A stretch of DNA of 58,906 nt from Actinobacteria bacterium Ga0077560 (GTDB taxonomy: Bacteria; Actinomycetota; Thermoleophilia; Miltoncostaeales; Miltoncostaeaceae): contig LNFL01000140.1 of assembly GCA_001464275.1 (NCBI GenBank), forward strand, positions 1 through 58,906. The letters are read 5' to 3'. The position numbers were made by a program, and so were the translations under genes. The notes beneath the pieces are model-generated. The model was not told the DNA's origin, ran no database searches, and saw only the letters and a list, made by a program, of their open reading frames with translations. Position 1 is the stretch's first letter, and every line of letters begins with the position of its first letter. Below are positions 25,785 through 36,954 of this stretch, piece after piece.

Positions 25785-26891
25785 ATGGATCACCCCGCCG
25801 CCACCGACGCCTTCCGCCGCGGCCGCGATCTCGAGCGGATCGTGGCCGATCTGTTCTCATCGCATGGGTACAGCGTGACCCGGAACGCGCTGGTGACCGG
25901 GCGCTCGGGCGCACGGCACGAGGTGGACGTGCTGGGCCGCCGCTCCGACGGGCTGGTGGCGCAGCTGGTGGGGGTCGAGTGCAAGCACCGGGCCGACCCG
26001 GTGGGCGTGGAGGTGATCGCCCGCGCCCGGTTCCTGCGTGACGACCTGGGCCTCACCCAGGTGGTGGTGGCGTGCCCGGGCGGGGCCGGCCCGGCGGCCC
26101 GCAGCGCGGCGGTCGAGCAGGGCGTGGAGCTGTGGGACCGGGACGAGCTCGGACGGCGGCTCGCGGCGGCGGCGCTGGCATCCCTGGACCCCGTGCCGGT
26201 ACGGGAGCCCGCCCTCGGCCTCCCGCGGGAGATCGGCGGGGCGGCGGCGGCCGATCGCCTGCGCTCGCGGGCCCGCGGCCCGCTCGGCGCCCTGCGGGAG
26301 CACATCGCGTGGGTGCGGGACGCGTGGCTGCCGGTGCACGAGCTGCCCATGGACCTGGCCCGCGCGACCGGCCGCCGCCGCCGGGCGGTGGAGGTGACCC
26401 GCTCCTGGATCACCTACGAGGCGGTCACCGGCTCGGCGCTCGCCGCCCGGGCCCGCGAATGCCCCACGGAGGCGGTGGACCTGGGCGGGGCGGGCCTTCC
26501 CGCGCTCGTCGGCGCCCCGAAGATCGCCGAGCGGATCACGCGGGCCTTCGAGCGGTCCCGCGCCCTCACCCAGGCGGCGGCCCGCGCCCGGCACGCCGCG
26601 GCGCTCACGGGGGATCTCGTGCCGGACGACCTGGAGGACCTCGCGGTGGGCGACCCCCGCACGTTCGCCTGGCCGGTCACCGTCGCCCTGCTGCACCGGG
26701 GGGAGGTGCAGCGACTCGCCGTGCTGGACGGCGTGACGGGCGACGATGACCACGCCCTGGCGGGACGGCTCACCATGCGGATCGCCATCGTCGCCAGGGC
26801 GCTCGGGGACGACCGGTCAGTCGTCTCCGAGAGGGACGGACGGGGCCGGGACCATGGCGACCCCGCCGGCCATGACGCCGGAGAGCCGTGA
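25785..26891 (+). CDS. Mrr-like PD-(D/E)XK endonuclease-fold protein
   Basis: A 368-residue protein. The first 130 residues form a restriction-endonuclease (Mrr_cat-like) domain: GRDLERIVADLFSSHGY, then HEVDVLG with the catalytic Asp and VGVECKHR with the ExK pair, then VIARARFLRDDLG. The remaining 230 residues are an unrecognised helical domain. No methylase, helicase or second subunit is nearby, so it is not an obvious restriction system; it may process damaged or foreign DNA. Its last 25 codons overlap the 3' end of the convergent IclR gene by 75 bp and look non-conserved. Confidence 0.75.
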   Translation: MDHPAATDAFRRGRDLERIVADLFSSHGYSVTRNALVTGRSGARHEVDVLGRRSDGLVAQLVGVECKHRADPVGVEVIARARFLRDDLGLTQVVVACPGGAGPAARSAAVEQGVELWDRDELGRRLAAAALASLDPVPVREPALGLPREIGGAAAADRLRSRARGPLGALREHIAWVRDAWLPVHELPMDLARATGRRRRAVEVTRSWITYEAVTGSALAARARECPTEAVDLGGAGLPALVGAPKIAERITRAFERSRALTQAAARARHAAALTGDLVPDDLEDLAVGDPRTFAWPVTVALLHRGEVQRLAVLDGVTGDDDHALAGRLTMRIAIVARALGDDRSVVSERDGRGRDHGDPAGHDAGEP

Positions 26892-27567
26892 GGCGGCCCG
26901 CAGCACCGCCTCGCTGAGCCGCGCGGCCCGTCCCTGGTCGCCGTTCACCGCGACGTAGGCGATGCTCACGGCTCCCAGCGGCAGCCCGTCCCGGGCGACC
27001 ACGGCCGCGGCGATGCACCCCACCCCGGGGCCCAGGCCACCCTCGTCGCGGGCGTAGCCGGCGGACCGGACCTCCTCGATGCCCGCGGGATCGCTCCATT
27101 CCCGGCCGGTGCCCCTGGCGGGGTCCGGCATGAGCCGGGCCTGCGCCGGCGGCAACGCGGCCAGCATGGCGCGGCCCGCGGCGGTGCCGTTCACCGGCAG
27201 CCGCGTGCCGGGCGCGATGCTGAACGCCGCGCGCACGGCGTCCGGCGGCACGCACTCGATGCAGACCACCTCGGCGCCCACGGGCGCCCACAGCTGGGCG
27301 GACGCCTCGGTCTCGTTCGCGAGCGTCGCCAGCTCCGGCCGGGCCAGGCGCTCCATGGCGCCGGCCCGCAGGTACGCGGCACCCACCTCGAACGCGCTGG
27401 GACCGAGCCCCCACGCGTGGTCGGTGGGGTAGTACGACACGAACCCGAGGGCCCGCATCGTGTTCAGCAGGTTGTGCGCGCTGCTCTTCGGCACGTTGCA
27501 CCGGCATGGGCCTGGCATGGCGCGCCAATGTCTGCAGCACCCGAAGGGCCCTGTCAGCGGACTTCAC
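26817..27567 (-). pseudogene. IclR-family regulator, reading frame broken in the DNA-binding domain
   Basis: GTG 27567, with AGGGGGGA 6 nt upstream, opens the usual N-terminus VKSADRALRVLQTLARHARPMPV. At about 27501 the frame changes and continues as CNVPKSSAHNLLNTMRALGFVSYYP, the recognition part of the winged helix. Five or six residues between them (normally of the type xxxLAR) are missing, which suggests a deletion of about 16-19 nt. The effector domain is complete to its stop (ERLARPELATLANETEASAQL, VNGTAAGRAMLAALP). If the break is real the product cannot bind DNA normally; if it is an assembly error the gene is an ordinary IclR regulator. Its target is unknown. Confidence 0.75.
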
Positions 27568-27859
27568 GGGCGGTCCCCCCTCGCATCCCGGACAACTCAT
27601 CCCCGGTTACCCGGTGCGAACCCGGCGGACACATCGTGGCCGTGAAGTGCCGTCCCGTCCGCGAGACACATGCCCCGGCTCCGACCGGGAGCACGGGCGG
27701 GCGCACCGCCCTTGCGCGGAAGCCCGGAATCCTCTGAAATCTCCGGCCGGCCGCGGCGTTCCCCCGCCGCACGCCGCCCACCGCTCAGATGGCGCCCCGT
27801 CCTGCCGATGCCGCCCCCGGCGGCATGCGGGAACCGGTGCGCCGCGAACATGGAGACGC
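27568..27859. other. Intergenic region between divergent regulators
   Basis: 292 bp between the IclR start and the winged-helix gene. It holds the AGGGGGGA ribosome-binding site of the former and GGAG before the latter. I see no confident promoter, RNA or coding sequence; apparent ORFs on both strands have non-natural composition. Confidence 0.4.
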
Positions 27860-28141
27860 ATGCGACGGGCAGAACTGCGCCTGGAGTCGTACCTGGCCGA
27901 GTGCCGGGGCCGATGGGTGACGATGCGGGACATCAAGTCCCAGTGCGGCCTCGATTGGGACGAGGCCGGCCATGTCTGGCGGCGGGCCCTGCCGTTGCTC
28001 GTGGACACCGGGCTGTTGGAGACCCGAGGCCGTGAGGGCCGCACCTCGCGCGAGTACCGGCCCACCCAGCGCCTGGTGACGGGCGTCGCCGAGCTCCAGT
28101 GGCGGCGGTCGCCGGGGGCGGCCGTGCTCGTCGGTTCGTGA
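27860..28141 (+). CDS. Small winged-helix-like protein
   Basis: A 93-residue protein starting at ATG 27860, with GGAG 4 nt upstream. LRLESYLAECRGRWVTMRDIKSQCGLDWDEAGHVWRRALPLLV followed by a Gly/Arg wing and EYRPTQRLV looks like a winged helix-turn-helix, with helix two to three in MRDIKSQCGLDWDEAGHVW. No family is recognised and it is too short for an effector domain. It lies just upstream of the ECF-type promoter at 28181, but nothing links it to that control. Confidence 0.55.
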   Translation: MRRAELRLESYLAECRGRWVTMRDIKSQCGLDWDEAGHVWRRALPLLVDTGLLETRGREGRTSREYRPTQRLVTGVAELQWRRSPGAAVLVGS

Positions 28142-28180
28142 CCGGCCGGAGCTGATTCACAAATCGCTTACAGAGTAGGG

Positions 28181-28205
28181 GGAACTCCGGGGCGTCTCAT
28201 CCGTT
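28181..28205 (+). promoter_or_regulatory. ECF-sigma-type promoter
   Basis: GGAAC (28181-28185), 16 nt, then CGTT (28202-28205). This matches the general -35/-10 pattern of extracytoplasmic-function sigma factors. Transcription would start near 28213, giving a leader of about 30 nt before the small ORF at 28246. No sigma-factor gene lies in the window. Confidence 0.55.
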
Positions 28206-28245
28206 CTCACACATAGAGCGACGAGCCACCCAGGAGGTCTCCCCC

Positions 28246-28401
28246 ATGCCGGGCAGCATCGTGATCATCCCCGCCGAGTCCCTCGTGCCCGACTGGGCGT
28301 CCCAGGGGATCTCCAAGTTCGAGCAGTACCTGGCCAACCACGCCGCGTTCGAGGAGTGGCTCGTGGGCCGCGGCGGCAGCCGAGTGCTGGTCGCGGCATG
28401 A
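28246..28401 (+). CDS. 51-residue peptide of unknown function behind an ECF-type promoter
   Basis: ATG 28246 has a perfect AGGAGG 8 nt upstream (28232-28237). The peptide reads MPGSIVIIPAESLVPDWASQ, then GISKFEQYLANHAAFEEWLV and GRGGSRVLVAA. Codon use is like its neighbours (G or C in nearly every third position). It has no signal peptide or membrane helix; the middle is an amphipathic helix with two Trp and several Glu. No family is recognised. The strong ribosome-binding site and the promoter argue for a real, probably stress-induced gene. Confidence 0.65.
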   Translation: MPGSIVIIPAESLVPDWASQGISKFEQYLANHAAFEEWLVGRGGSRVLVAA

Positions 28402-28434
28402 ACGCCCACCGCTGGGCGGGCCGGTCCGCGAAGA

Positions 28435-29007
28435 TCATTGGCCGGGCAGGTTTGCGATCTTCCAGTCACCGAATCGCCGCACAAGCCGGAAATCGTTCGA
28501 CACGCCGATCACGGTCAAGCGCCCCGTTGCCGTGTCCCCGGACACGGTCAGGCGGTCGATGATCCCGCTGCGGAACGCGTCACGCTGCTCGGTGGGCACC
28601 TGACGCGTCGTCGCCGTGAAGGCGTCGGCGCAGGTCGTGGCGCCCACCGCTGAGCCCACGGCGAGCAGGAAGGCCTCGGCCGACTCCTCGGTGAGCAGCT
28701 CGCAGGCCGCCGCCCCGTCCGCGGCGACGAAGGCGTCCACGTAGCGGCGCAGCACGTCCCGCGCGGCATCCACGTCCGCGCCGTCGGTGAGCACCGGCGC
28801 AACGCCGGTCCCGGTGCCCGGAGATGGCGTGGTGGCCGGCACCGTGGTGACCGCGGCGTCCGGACCGGTTGCGGGGAACGTCTGGGCCGGGGCGACGGTG
28901 GTGGCGCCGCCGTCGGTCACCGTCGCGGAATCCTCCCCGCCGCATCCCATCGCGAGGGCCAGTCCTGCGGCGGCCGCGGCCGCGGCGATGCGTCGTCCCC
29001 AGGGCAT
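28435..29007 (-). CDS. Lipoprotein with an NTF2/DUF4878-like C-terminal domain
   Basis: This 190-residue protein starts at ATG 29007 with a signal peptide and lipobox Cys (LALAMGCGG), a Thr/Pro-rich spacer of about 45 residues, and a C-terminal domain. That domain (AARDVLRRYVDAFVAADGAAACELLTEES, then a beta sheet ending RLVRRFGDWKIANL) resembles the small cone-shaped NTF2-like lipoprotein domains. A TAGGCT hexamer overlapping the DUF3054 stop lies 8 nt before its ATG, so it may have its own promoter as well as being at the end of the copper block. Confidence 0.75.
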   Translation of the reverse strand: MPWGRRIAAAAAAAGLALAMGCGGEDSATVTDGGATTVAPAQTFPATGPDAAVTTVPATTPSPGTGTGVAPVLTDGADVDAARDVLRRYVDAFVAADGAAACELLTEESAEAFLLAVGSAVGATTCADAFTATTRQVPTEQRDAFRSGIIDRLTVSGDTATGRLTVIGVSNDFRLVRRFGDWKIANLPGQ

Positions 29008-29015
29008 CCGGGGGG

Positions 29016-29021
29016 AGCCTA
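29016..29021 (-). promoter_or_regulatory. -10 element before the lipoprotein gene
   Basis: TAGGCT, 8 nt before ATG 29007; its first three bases are the stop codon of the DUF3054 gene. Confidence 0.4.
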
Positions 29022-29381
29022 GACCACCGCCCCGCGGCGGCGGAACGCCATCGCCGCGCCGCGCCAGCCCGCGATGAGGGCCAGCAGGGTCACCAGCGCG
29101 ACGATCATGAAGCTGGTCGCCAGGCCGCGGTCGAACACCGCGCCGCGCAGCGCGAGCCCGCCCACCGCGGTGACCGCCCACACCGCGAGGCCGGTCCGCA
29201 GGGCCAGCGGGTCCCGCCAGGCGCGGGCCAGGAACCACCCCGCGAGCAGGGCGATGAGGAACGGTGCCGCCACCTCCGCGGTGCCGGCCAGGTCCTCCCC
29301 GTGCGACCGCCGGCCCAGCCCCACGAACACCACCACCGCGGCGACGTCCGCCAGCGCGGCCCACGCCACCCGCCGGGTCAC
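29019..29381 (-). CDS. DUF3054 membrane protein
   Basis: A 120-residue protein with four membrane helices and the DUF3054 signature: LADVAAVVVFVGLGRRSHGED, then ARAWRDPLALRTGLAVWAVTAVGG, then RGAVFDRGLATSFMIVA. Function unknown. GTG 29381 overlaps the DUF815 ATPase stop (GTGA), placing it in the copZ-copA transcript. Confidence 0.88.
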   Translation of the reverse strand: MTRRVAWAALADVAAVVVFVGLGRRSHGEDLAGTAEVAAPFLIALLAGWFLARAWRDPLALRTGLAVWAVTAVGGLALRGAVFDRGLATSFMIVALVTLLALIAGWRGAAMAFRRRGAVV

Positions 29382-30559
29382 GCCCGTCCCGCCCAGTCGA
29401 CGGCGAACTGCCGCGCGGTCCGAGGGCTCATGCCGTGCCCGGACCGGGCGAAGCGCAGCGCCGCCGGCGCCGCGCCGGCGGATGGCCCCCCGAAGCGCGC
29501 CACCAGTCCCAGCGCGATGCGCAGGTACTCCTCCTGGCCAAGCGCCGGGAACGGCACCCGCAGCCCGAACCGTGTCGCCAGGGCCGCCTTCTCCCCGCGC
29601 CCGAGGGCCTCGTCCATGTCGTCCTCGCGTTCGGAGTGGGTCTCGCGCAGGAGCTTGAGCCGGTTGCTGGTCGCCCAGACCAGCACGTTCGGCGGGCGCC
29701 CGGCGGCGTCACCCTCCAGCGCGGCGCGCAACGCGCGGTCGGTGCGGGCCTGGTCGTCGAACACCAGGTCGTCGAGCAGCACCAGGCATCGCGGGCCGCC
29801 GGCGAGCCGCGCGAACAGCGCGCCGATGACGCCCGCCTCGGCGCGGTCCACCTGGACGAGCCGCAGGCCGGTGTGCGCCAGCCCGGCGGCCAGCGCGCGC
29901 ACGGTCGCGGACTTCCCGGTGCCCGGCGGGCCGTAGACCAGGGCGTCGTTGGCCGGACGCCCGGCGGCGAACACCCGCAGGGCGTCCGCCAGCGGCGCTC
30001 GCCGCTCCTCACCCCCGATGAGGTCCTCCGGGGCCACCGGATCGGGACGGTCGATGCCCACCAGCCGGCCGTCGGCGAACCGCAGCACGCGGTGCGTGGC
30101 CAGCGCCCCCGTCCCCTCGGCGGCGTGGAAGCCGGCGATCTCCACGGCCCGGGCGCCCCAGCCGGGGCCCGCGGCGAGGGACCGGACCAGGTCGACCACC
30201 GCGGGGGGCGCGTCGAGGTCCGTCGCCTCCCCACCCGCGGCGACGGCCCCCAGCCCGTGCGGCGCGAGGGCGGCGCCCAGGTCGCCGTGCGCGAGCGCCC
30301 CCAGGGCGTCCAGCTCCGCCGCCGCCTGGGCGAGGCGCCGGTCGTCGCCCGCCAGGCCGCCGCGGGCCAGCGTCGCGAAGGGTCCCTCGGACCCCAGCAC
30401 GACCGCGGCGACCGCGGCGGGCAGGCTCGTGCGGAGCGTGAACGCCGCGCGGGCCAGCTCCGCGGCGGCGGCCGCGTCGCCCGGGCGCTCCCGCGCCGCG
30501 CTGAGCGCTCCGACCAGCGGATGGTGGTCGAGGTCGGCGTAGGCGATGCGGGACGTCAC
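29378..30559 (-). CDS. DUF815 AAA ATPase
   Basis: A 393-residue protein starting at GTG 30559 (GTGA overlap with copA). The C-terminal 200 residues form the DUF815 AAA-type domain: Walker [15 protein letters not shown] near residue 210, Walker [11 protein letters not shown] near 262, sensor region [12 protein letters not shown], and [14 protein letters not shown] typical of the family. The N-terminal half is a helical, Ala-rich region. The family's job is unknown; ATP-driven remodelling is plausible. Its tight coupling to a copper pump is the only functional hint. Confidence 0.85.
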   Translation of the reverse strand: MTSRIAYADLDHHPLVGALSAARERPGDAAAAAELARAAFTLRTSLPAAVAAVVLGSEGPFATLARGGLAGDDRRLAQAAAELDALGALAHGDLGAALAPHGLGAVAAGGEATDLDAPPAVVDLVRSLAAGPGWGARAVEIAGFHAAEGTGALATHRVLRFADGRLVGIDRPDPVAPEDLIGGEERRAPLADALRVFAAGRPANDALVYGPPGTGKSATVRALAAGLAHTGLRLVQVDRAEAGVIGALFARLAGGPRCLVLLDDLVFDDQARTDRALRAALEGDAAGRPPNVLVWATSNRLKLLRETHSEREDDMDEALGRGEKAALATRFGLRVPFPALGQEEYLRIALGLVARFGGPSAGAAPAALRFARSGHGMSPRTARQFAVDWAGRA

Positions 30560-32799
30560 GCGGGCGCCCGCCCGCCCACGCGCCGCAGGCGCAGGGCGTT
30601 CAGCACCACGCTCACCGAGGACAGGGCCATCGCCGCGCCCGCGATGGCCGGGCTCAGCATCCCGGCGACCGCCAGGGGAATCGCGGCGACGTTGTACGCG
30701 AAGGCCCAGCCCAGGTTCTGGGCGATGGTGCGATGCGTGCGCCGGGAGATCTCCAGGGCGGTCGCGACCCCGTGCAGGTCGGGCCGCACCAGCGTGATGT
30801 CGGCGGTCTCGATGGCGACGTCGGTCCCGCTGCCCAGCGCGATGCCCAGGTCGGCCTGCGCCAGCGCGGGCGCGTCGTTGACCCCGTCGCCCACCACCGC
30901 CACGCGCTCCCCGGCGCGCTGCAGGCGCTCCACCTCGTCCCGCTTGCCGCCCGGCATCACCCCGGCCAGCACACGGGTGATCCCCAGCCGCTCCCCCGCG
31001 GCGGCTGCGGCGCGCGGGTTGTCGCCGGTGAGCAGCACGAGGTCCAGCCCCTGGCGGCGCAGCGCGGCCAGGGCGCCGCCGGCCCCGGGGCGGGGCGGGT
31101 CCTCGAAGGCCAGCACCGCCTCGGCGGCGCCGTCCCAGCCCACCAGCGCGGTCGTGAGCCCACCCCCGCGCATCCGCTCCTCGGCCGCCCGCAGGTCCGG
31201 GTGGACCTCCAGTCCGGCGTCCGCCCCGGGACGCACCACCATCACGTCCCGTCCCTCCACGTCGGCGCGCACGCCCACGCCCGCGACGGTGGTGAAGCCG
31301 GTGGCCGGCACCCGCGGCAGGTCGGCGGCGGCAGCCCTCACCGCGCGCGCCAGCGGATGCTCGCTGGAGCGCTCCACGGCGGCCGCCAGGCCCAGCGCCC
31401 GATCGCGGTCCCCGCCGGGCGCCACCACCACCTCCCGCAGGGCCGGCGTGCCGGCGGTGAGCGTCCCGGTCTTGTCGAATACGACGGTGCTCACGCGGCG
31501 GACGCGCTCCATGGCGTCCACCCCGCGGATGACGATGCCCAGCTCGGCGGCGCGCCCCAGCCCGGCCATGAGGGCGGCGGGCGTCGCCAGGCCCAGGGAG
31601 CAGGGGCACGCCACCACGAGCACGGCCACCGCCGCCCGGAACCCGGTGTCCGGTTCGCCGGCGATCCACCAGCCGGCGAACGTGGCCGCCGCGATGGCGA
31701 GCACCGCCGGCACGAACACCGCCGACACGCGGTCGGCGAGGCGCTGCGCGGCGCCCTTGCCCGCCTGCGCGGCGGCCACCTGGGTGGCGATGCGGGCCAG
31801 GGCGGTGTCGCCACCCACCGCGGTGACCCGCACGGTGAGCGCCCCGGTGAGGCTCACCGTGCCGCCGCTGACGTGCGATCCGGGGCCGGCCTCCACGGGG
31901 ATCGGCTCGCCGGTGAGCATCGCGGTGTCGACCGACGACGCCCCGTCCACCACCTCGCCGTCCACCGGGATGCGGCCGCCGGGGCGCACCAGCACCAGGT
32001 CGCCCACGCGCACCGCGGCGACCGGCACGACCGAGGCGTCGCCGTCGGGGGTCAGCAGCGTCGCCTCGTCGGCGCCCAGGCGCAGCAGCGCCCGCAGCCC
32101 CGCGCCGGCGCGGCTGGTGGCCCGGGCCTCCAGGTAGCGGCCCAACGACACGAACGCGATCACCAGCACCGACGACTCGAACCACAGGTGTCCCGGGTGC
32201 CCGGCGGCGTCCCCCGGCATCGGATCGGTCCCGCCGCCCAGGTCGACCCAGCCCAGCAGCGCCGCCGCGCTCGCCAGGTAGGCGGTGAGCGTCCCGACGG
32301 CCACCAGCGTGTCCATGCTCGCGCCGCCGAACCGTGCGCGCCGCGCCGCCTCGCGCAGGAACGGCCAGCCGACGCCGAACTGGACGAGCGTGGCCAGGGC
32401 GAAGGAGGCCCACCGGTAGGCGTCGTCGCCGGCGAGCCCGTCGCCGGCGACCATCCCGGCCATCAGGAACGCGGCGGCCGGCGCCGCAACGGCGGCCCGC
32501 AGACCCCAGGACCGCCGGCGGCGGTCGTGGTCGTCGTCCGGCAGGGCGCCCGCGGCCAGCGGGACCAGCTCGTAGCCCGCGCGCTCCACCGCCTCGCGAA
32601 GCGCGGCGTCGTCGCCCCCGGCCTCCAGGTGCGCGACGGCCGTGCCGGTGGCCAGGTTCACCTCGGCGTCCACCACGCCGGGCTGGCGCTCGAGGACGCG
32701 CTGCACCCGTGCCGAGCATGCCCCGCAGGTCATCCCGCGCACGGCGTAGCGCAGCTCCGCCGCCGAGGTCGCCGTCTCCCGAGGCCGGGTGGTCGCCAT
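30556..32799 (-). CDS. copA: Copper-translocating P1B-type ATPase
   Basis: A 747-residue pump with one N-terminal heavy-metal domain (MTCGACS; Cys 25 and 28), the intramembrane CPC motif ([13 protein letters not shown]) near residue 398, the phosphorylation motif DKTGTLT near 440, HPLARA, and [10 protein letters not shown]. The CPC class together with the copper chaperone upstream supports Cu(I) export from the cytoplasm. The ATG is 9 nt after the copZ stop, and its stop overlaps the DUF815 gene. No CueR- or CsoR-type regulator is seen beside it. Confidence 0.93.
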   Translation of the reverse strand: MATTRPRETATSAAELRYAVRGMTCGACSARVQRVLERQPGVVDAEVNLATGTAVAHLEAGGDDAALREAVERAGYELVPLAAGALPDDDHDRRRRSWGLRAAVAAPAAAFLMAGMVAGDGLAGDDAYRWASFALATLVQFGVGWPFLREAARRARFGGASMDTLVAVGTLTAYLASAAALLGWVDLGGGTDPMPGDAAGHPGHLWFESSVLVIAFVSLGRYLEARATSRAGAGLRALLRLGADEATLLTPDGDASVVPVAAVRVGDLVLVRPGGRIPVDGEVVDGASSVDTAMLTGEPIPVEAGPGSHVSGGTVSLTGALTVRVTAVGGDTALARIATQVAAAQAGKGAAQRLADRVSAVFVPAVLAIAAATFAGWWIAGEPDTGFRAAVAVLVVACPCSLGLATPAALMAGLGRAAELGIVIRGVDAMERVRRVSTVVFDKTGTLTAGTPALREVVVAPGGDRDRALGLAAAVERSSEHPLARAVRAAAADLPRVPATGFTTVAGVGVRADVEGRDVMVVRPGADAGLEVHPDLRAAEERMRGGGLTTALVGWDGAAEAVLAFEDPPRPGAGGALAALRRQGLDLVLLTGDNPRAAAAAGERLGITRVLAGVMPGGKRDEVERLQRAGERVAVVGDGVNDAPALAQADLGIALGSGTDVAIETADITLVRPDLHGVATALEISRRTHRTIAQNLGWAFAYNVAAIPLAVAGMLSPAIAGAAMALSSVSVVLNALRLRRVGGRAPA

Positions 32800-32808
32800 G
32801 CGAACGGG

Positions 32809-33054
32809 CTAGCGCTGCGCCCCGCCGGCGACGGCGGGCACCTCGTACCCCTGGGCCTCGATGGCCGCCACGGCCGCGGCGAGCACGCCGTCCCCGCCGT
32901 CCAGGCGCATCCGCACGATCCGGGCCTCCACGTCGACCTCGGCCTCGGCGACACCGTCGACACCGGACAGGGCGCCCTCGATGGCCCGCTTGCAGTGCCC
33001 GCAGCTGATGTCCGGGACCGAGATCTGGACGGCCCCCGCAGGTGAGTCGCTCAT
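32809..33054 (-). CDS. copZ: Heavy-metal-associated domain copper chaperone
   Basis: An 81-residue single HMA domain with the metal site ISCGHCK (CxxC) and the usual ferredoxin-like pattern (AIEGALSGVDGVAEAEVDVE). It binds Cu(I) and delivers it to CopA. It is the first gene of the copper block. A TACGCT -10 element lies 7 nt before the ATG; GGAGG in that spacer is only 2 nt from the ATG, too close for a ribosome-binding site, so leaderless expression is likely. Confidence 0.9.
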   Translation of the reverse strand: MSDSPAGAVQISVPDISCGHCKRAIEGALSGVDGVAEAEVDVEARIVRMRLDGGDGVLAAAVAAIEAQGYEVPAVAGGAQR

Positions 33055-33061
33055 GTCCTCC

Positions 33062-33067
33062 AGCGTA
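33062..33067 (-). promoter_or_regulatory. -10 element of the copper block
   Basis: TACGCT with a 7-nt spacer to the copZ ATG. No obvious CueR/CsoR operator was recognised around it. A 7-bp inverted repeat at 33118-33143 upstream may end the YibE/F transcript. Confidence 0.5.
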
Positions 33068-33223
33068 CTCCTGGCGATGGTGGACGGGCCGCGGGCACGG
33101 ATCCGGCGGCCCGTCCCGGTCCCGATCCCCCGCGACCGGGACCACCTGGATCATCCACTCCGGGACGCCGAAGACAACGGGGTTCCGGCGCAGCCGCCAT
33201 GCCGGGAGACCCCCGACGGCGGA

Positions 33224-34420
33224 TCAATGGTGGTGCCCATGGTGGTCGTCCCCCGATGCCGCCTCGGGCGCCACCCGCACCGCGAGGGCGGCGGCGATCC
33301 CGGTGGCCAGCGGCACCGCGGCGATGAGCCCGATGGAGCCCACCATGGTGGCCACCACCTCCGCGGCCACGGCCTCGGTGTTCAGGGCGTCCGAGAACGA
33401 GGTGTCGGCGAGGGCGAACACCAGCAGCACCGGCAGGGACGCCCCGGCGTACGCGAGCACCAGCGTGTTCACCACCGCGACGACGTGGTCGCGGCCCACC
33501 CGGAGGGCCTCCCGGAACAGGGTGCGCACCCCGTATGCCGGGTTCGCCCGGCGCAGGGCCATCACCGCGGATGCCTGGGTGATGGTGAGGTCGTCCAGCA
33601 CCCCCAGGGCGGCGATCACCATGCCGGCCAGCAGCAGCCCGCGTATCGAGACGTCCGACCCGGAGGCCTGCAGGTACGCGGCCTCATCCGACCCGAACCC
33701 GGTGATGTTGGCCGCGGCGGTCGCGAAGCGTCCCAGCAGCAGGGTCAGCAGCAGGGCCACGGCGGTGCCAAGGGCGGCGGCCACGGCCTTCGGCCCCACG
33801 CCGTGCGTCAGCAGGAGCGTCACCAGCAGGATCGCCAGGCTCCCCACGAGCGCCACCGCCACGGCGTCCCGCCCGTCCAGGATCGCCGGGACGATGAACA
33901 TCACGATCACCGCGAGGCTCAGCCCCAGGCCCGCAAGCGCCAGGAGCCCGCGCCAGCGCGCCGCGAGCGCCACCAGGAACGCGAACGCGGCCGTGAGCCA
34001 CACCAGGCTCCCCCGGCGCTCGAAGTCGGCGAACGAGTACGCGTCGGCCTCCTGGCCGCCCACGGTGGCGCCGGGCGCCAGGCCGTTGTCGACCACCCGG
34101 ATGGTGTCCCCCACATCGATGTCGAACCCGGCGCCGATGTCCATGCCGGTCTCGACGCCCACGTCGATGCCGGTCTCCAGCACCGCGCGCACGCGCCGGC
34201 AGCCGGTGGCCTCGATCCCCGCCCGGCAGCCGCCCTCGCGCACCGACACCACCCGGGCCTGCTCGGTGTCCAGCGACGCGCCGCCCGCGGAGGGCCCGTC
34301 ACCGGACGGCCACAGCGCGGCCATCGCGACCACGACCGCCACCGCCAGCACGCCGAGCACCGCGATGCTGGCCGCCGCGAAGCGGGAGTGCAGGAACCAC
34401 GGGCCACGGGAGGGGTCCAC
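33224..34420 (-). CDS. YibE/F-like membrane protein with His-rich tail
   Basis: A 398-residue protein of the YibE/F family. One N-terminal helix, an extracytoplasmic beta domain (residues about 45-125, including DIDVGDTIRVVDNG), then seven to eight membrane helices with LGVLDDLTITQASAV typical of the family. It ends in DDHHGHHH, a possible metal-binding tail. GTG 34420 is chosen since TACACT sits 8 nt before it; longer starts would add residues unlike a signal. Function unknown; proximity to the copper genes may be chance because it has its own promoter. Confidence 0.85.
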   Translation of the reverse strand: MDPSRGPWFLHSRFAAASIAVLGVLAVAVVVAMAALWPSGDGPSAGGASLDTEQARVVSVREGGCRAGIEATGCRRVRAVLETGIDVGVETGMDIGAGFDIDVGDTIRVVDNGLAPGATVGGQEADAYSFADFERRGSLVWLTAAFAFLVALAARWRGLLALAGLGLSLAVIVMFIVPAILDGRDAVAVALVGSLAILLVTLLLTHGVGPKAVAAALGTAVALLLTLLLGRFATAAANITGFGSDEAAYLQASGSDVSIRGLLLAGMVIAALGVLDDLTITQASAVMALRRANPAYGVRTLFREALRVGRDHVVAVVNTLVLAYAGASLPVLLVFALADTSFSDALNTEAVAAEVVATMVGSIGLIAAVPLATGIAAALAVRVAPEAASGDDHHGHHH

Positions 34421-34428
34421 GGTGGGCG

Positions 34429-34434
34429 AGTGTA
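34429..34434 (-). promoter_or_regulatory. -10 element, leaderless start of YibE/F gene
   Basis: TACACT on the minus strand with an 8-nt spacer to GTG 34420. Confidence 0.45.
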
Positions 34435-34514
34435 GTGCCGCCCCCGGGCGGCCACGGCACCGAACCGGTGCTCCTACCCGTCCCCACATGGAGACAAACC
34501 GCACGATCCGCGGG

Positions 34515-34520
34515 TATGGT
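34515..34520 (+). promoter_or_regulatory. -10 element, leaderless start of acs
   Basis: TATGGT with a 7-nt spacer to ATG 34528. Confidence 0.5.
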
Positions 34521-34527
34521 CACCGCC

Positions 34528-36954
<2,427 letters not shown>

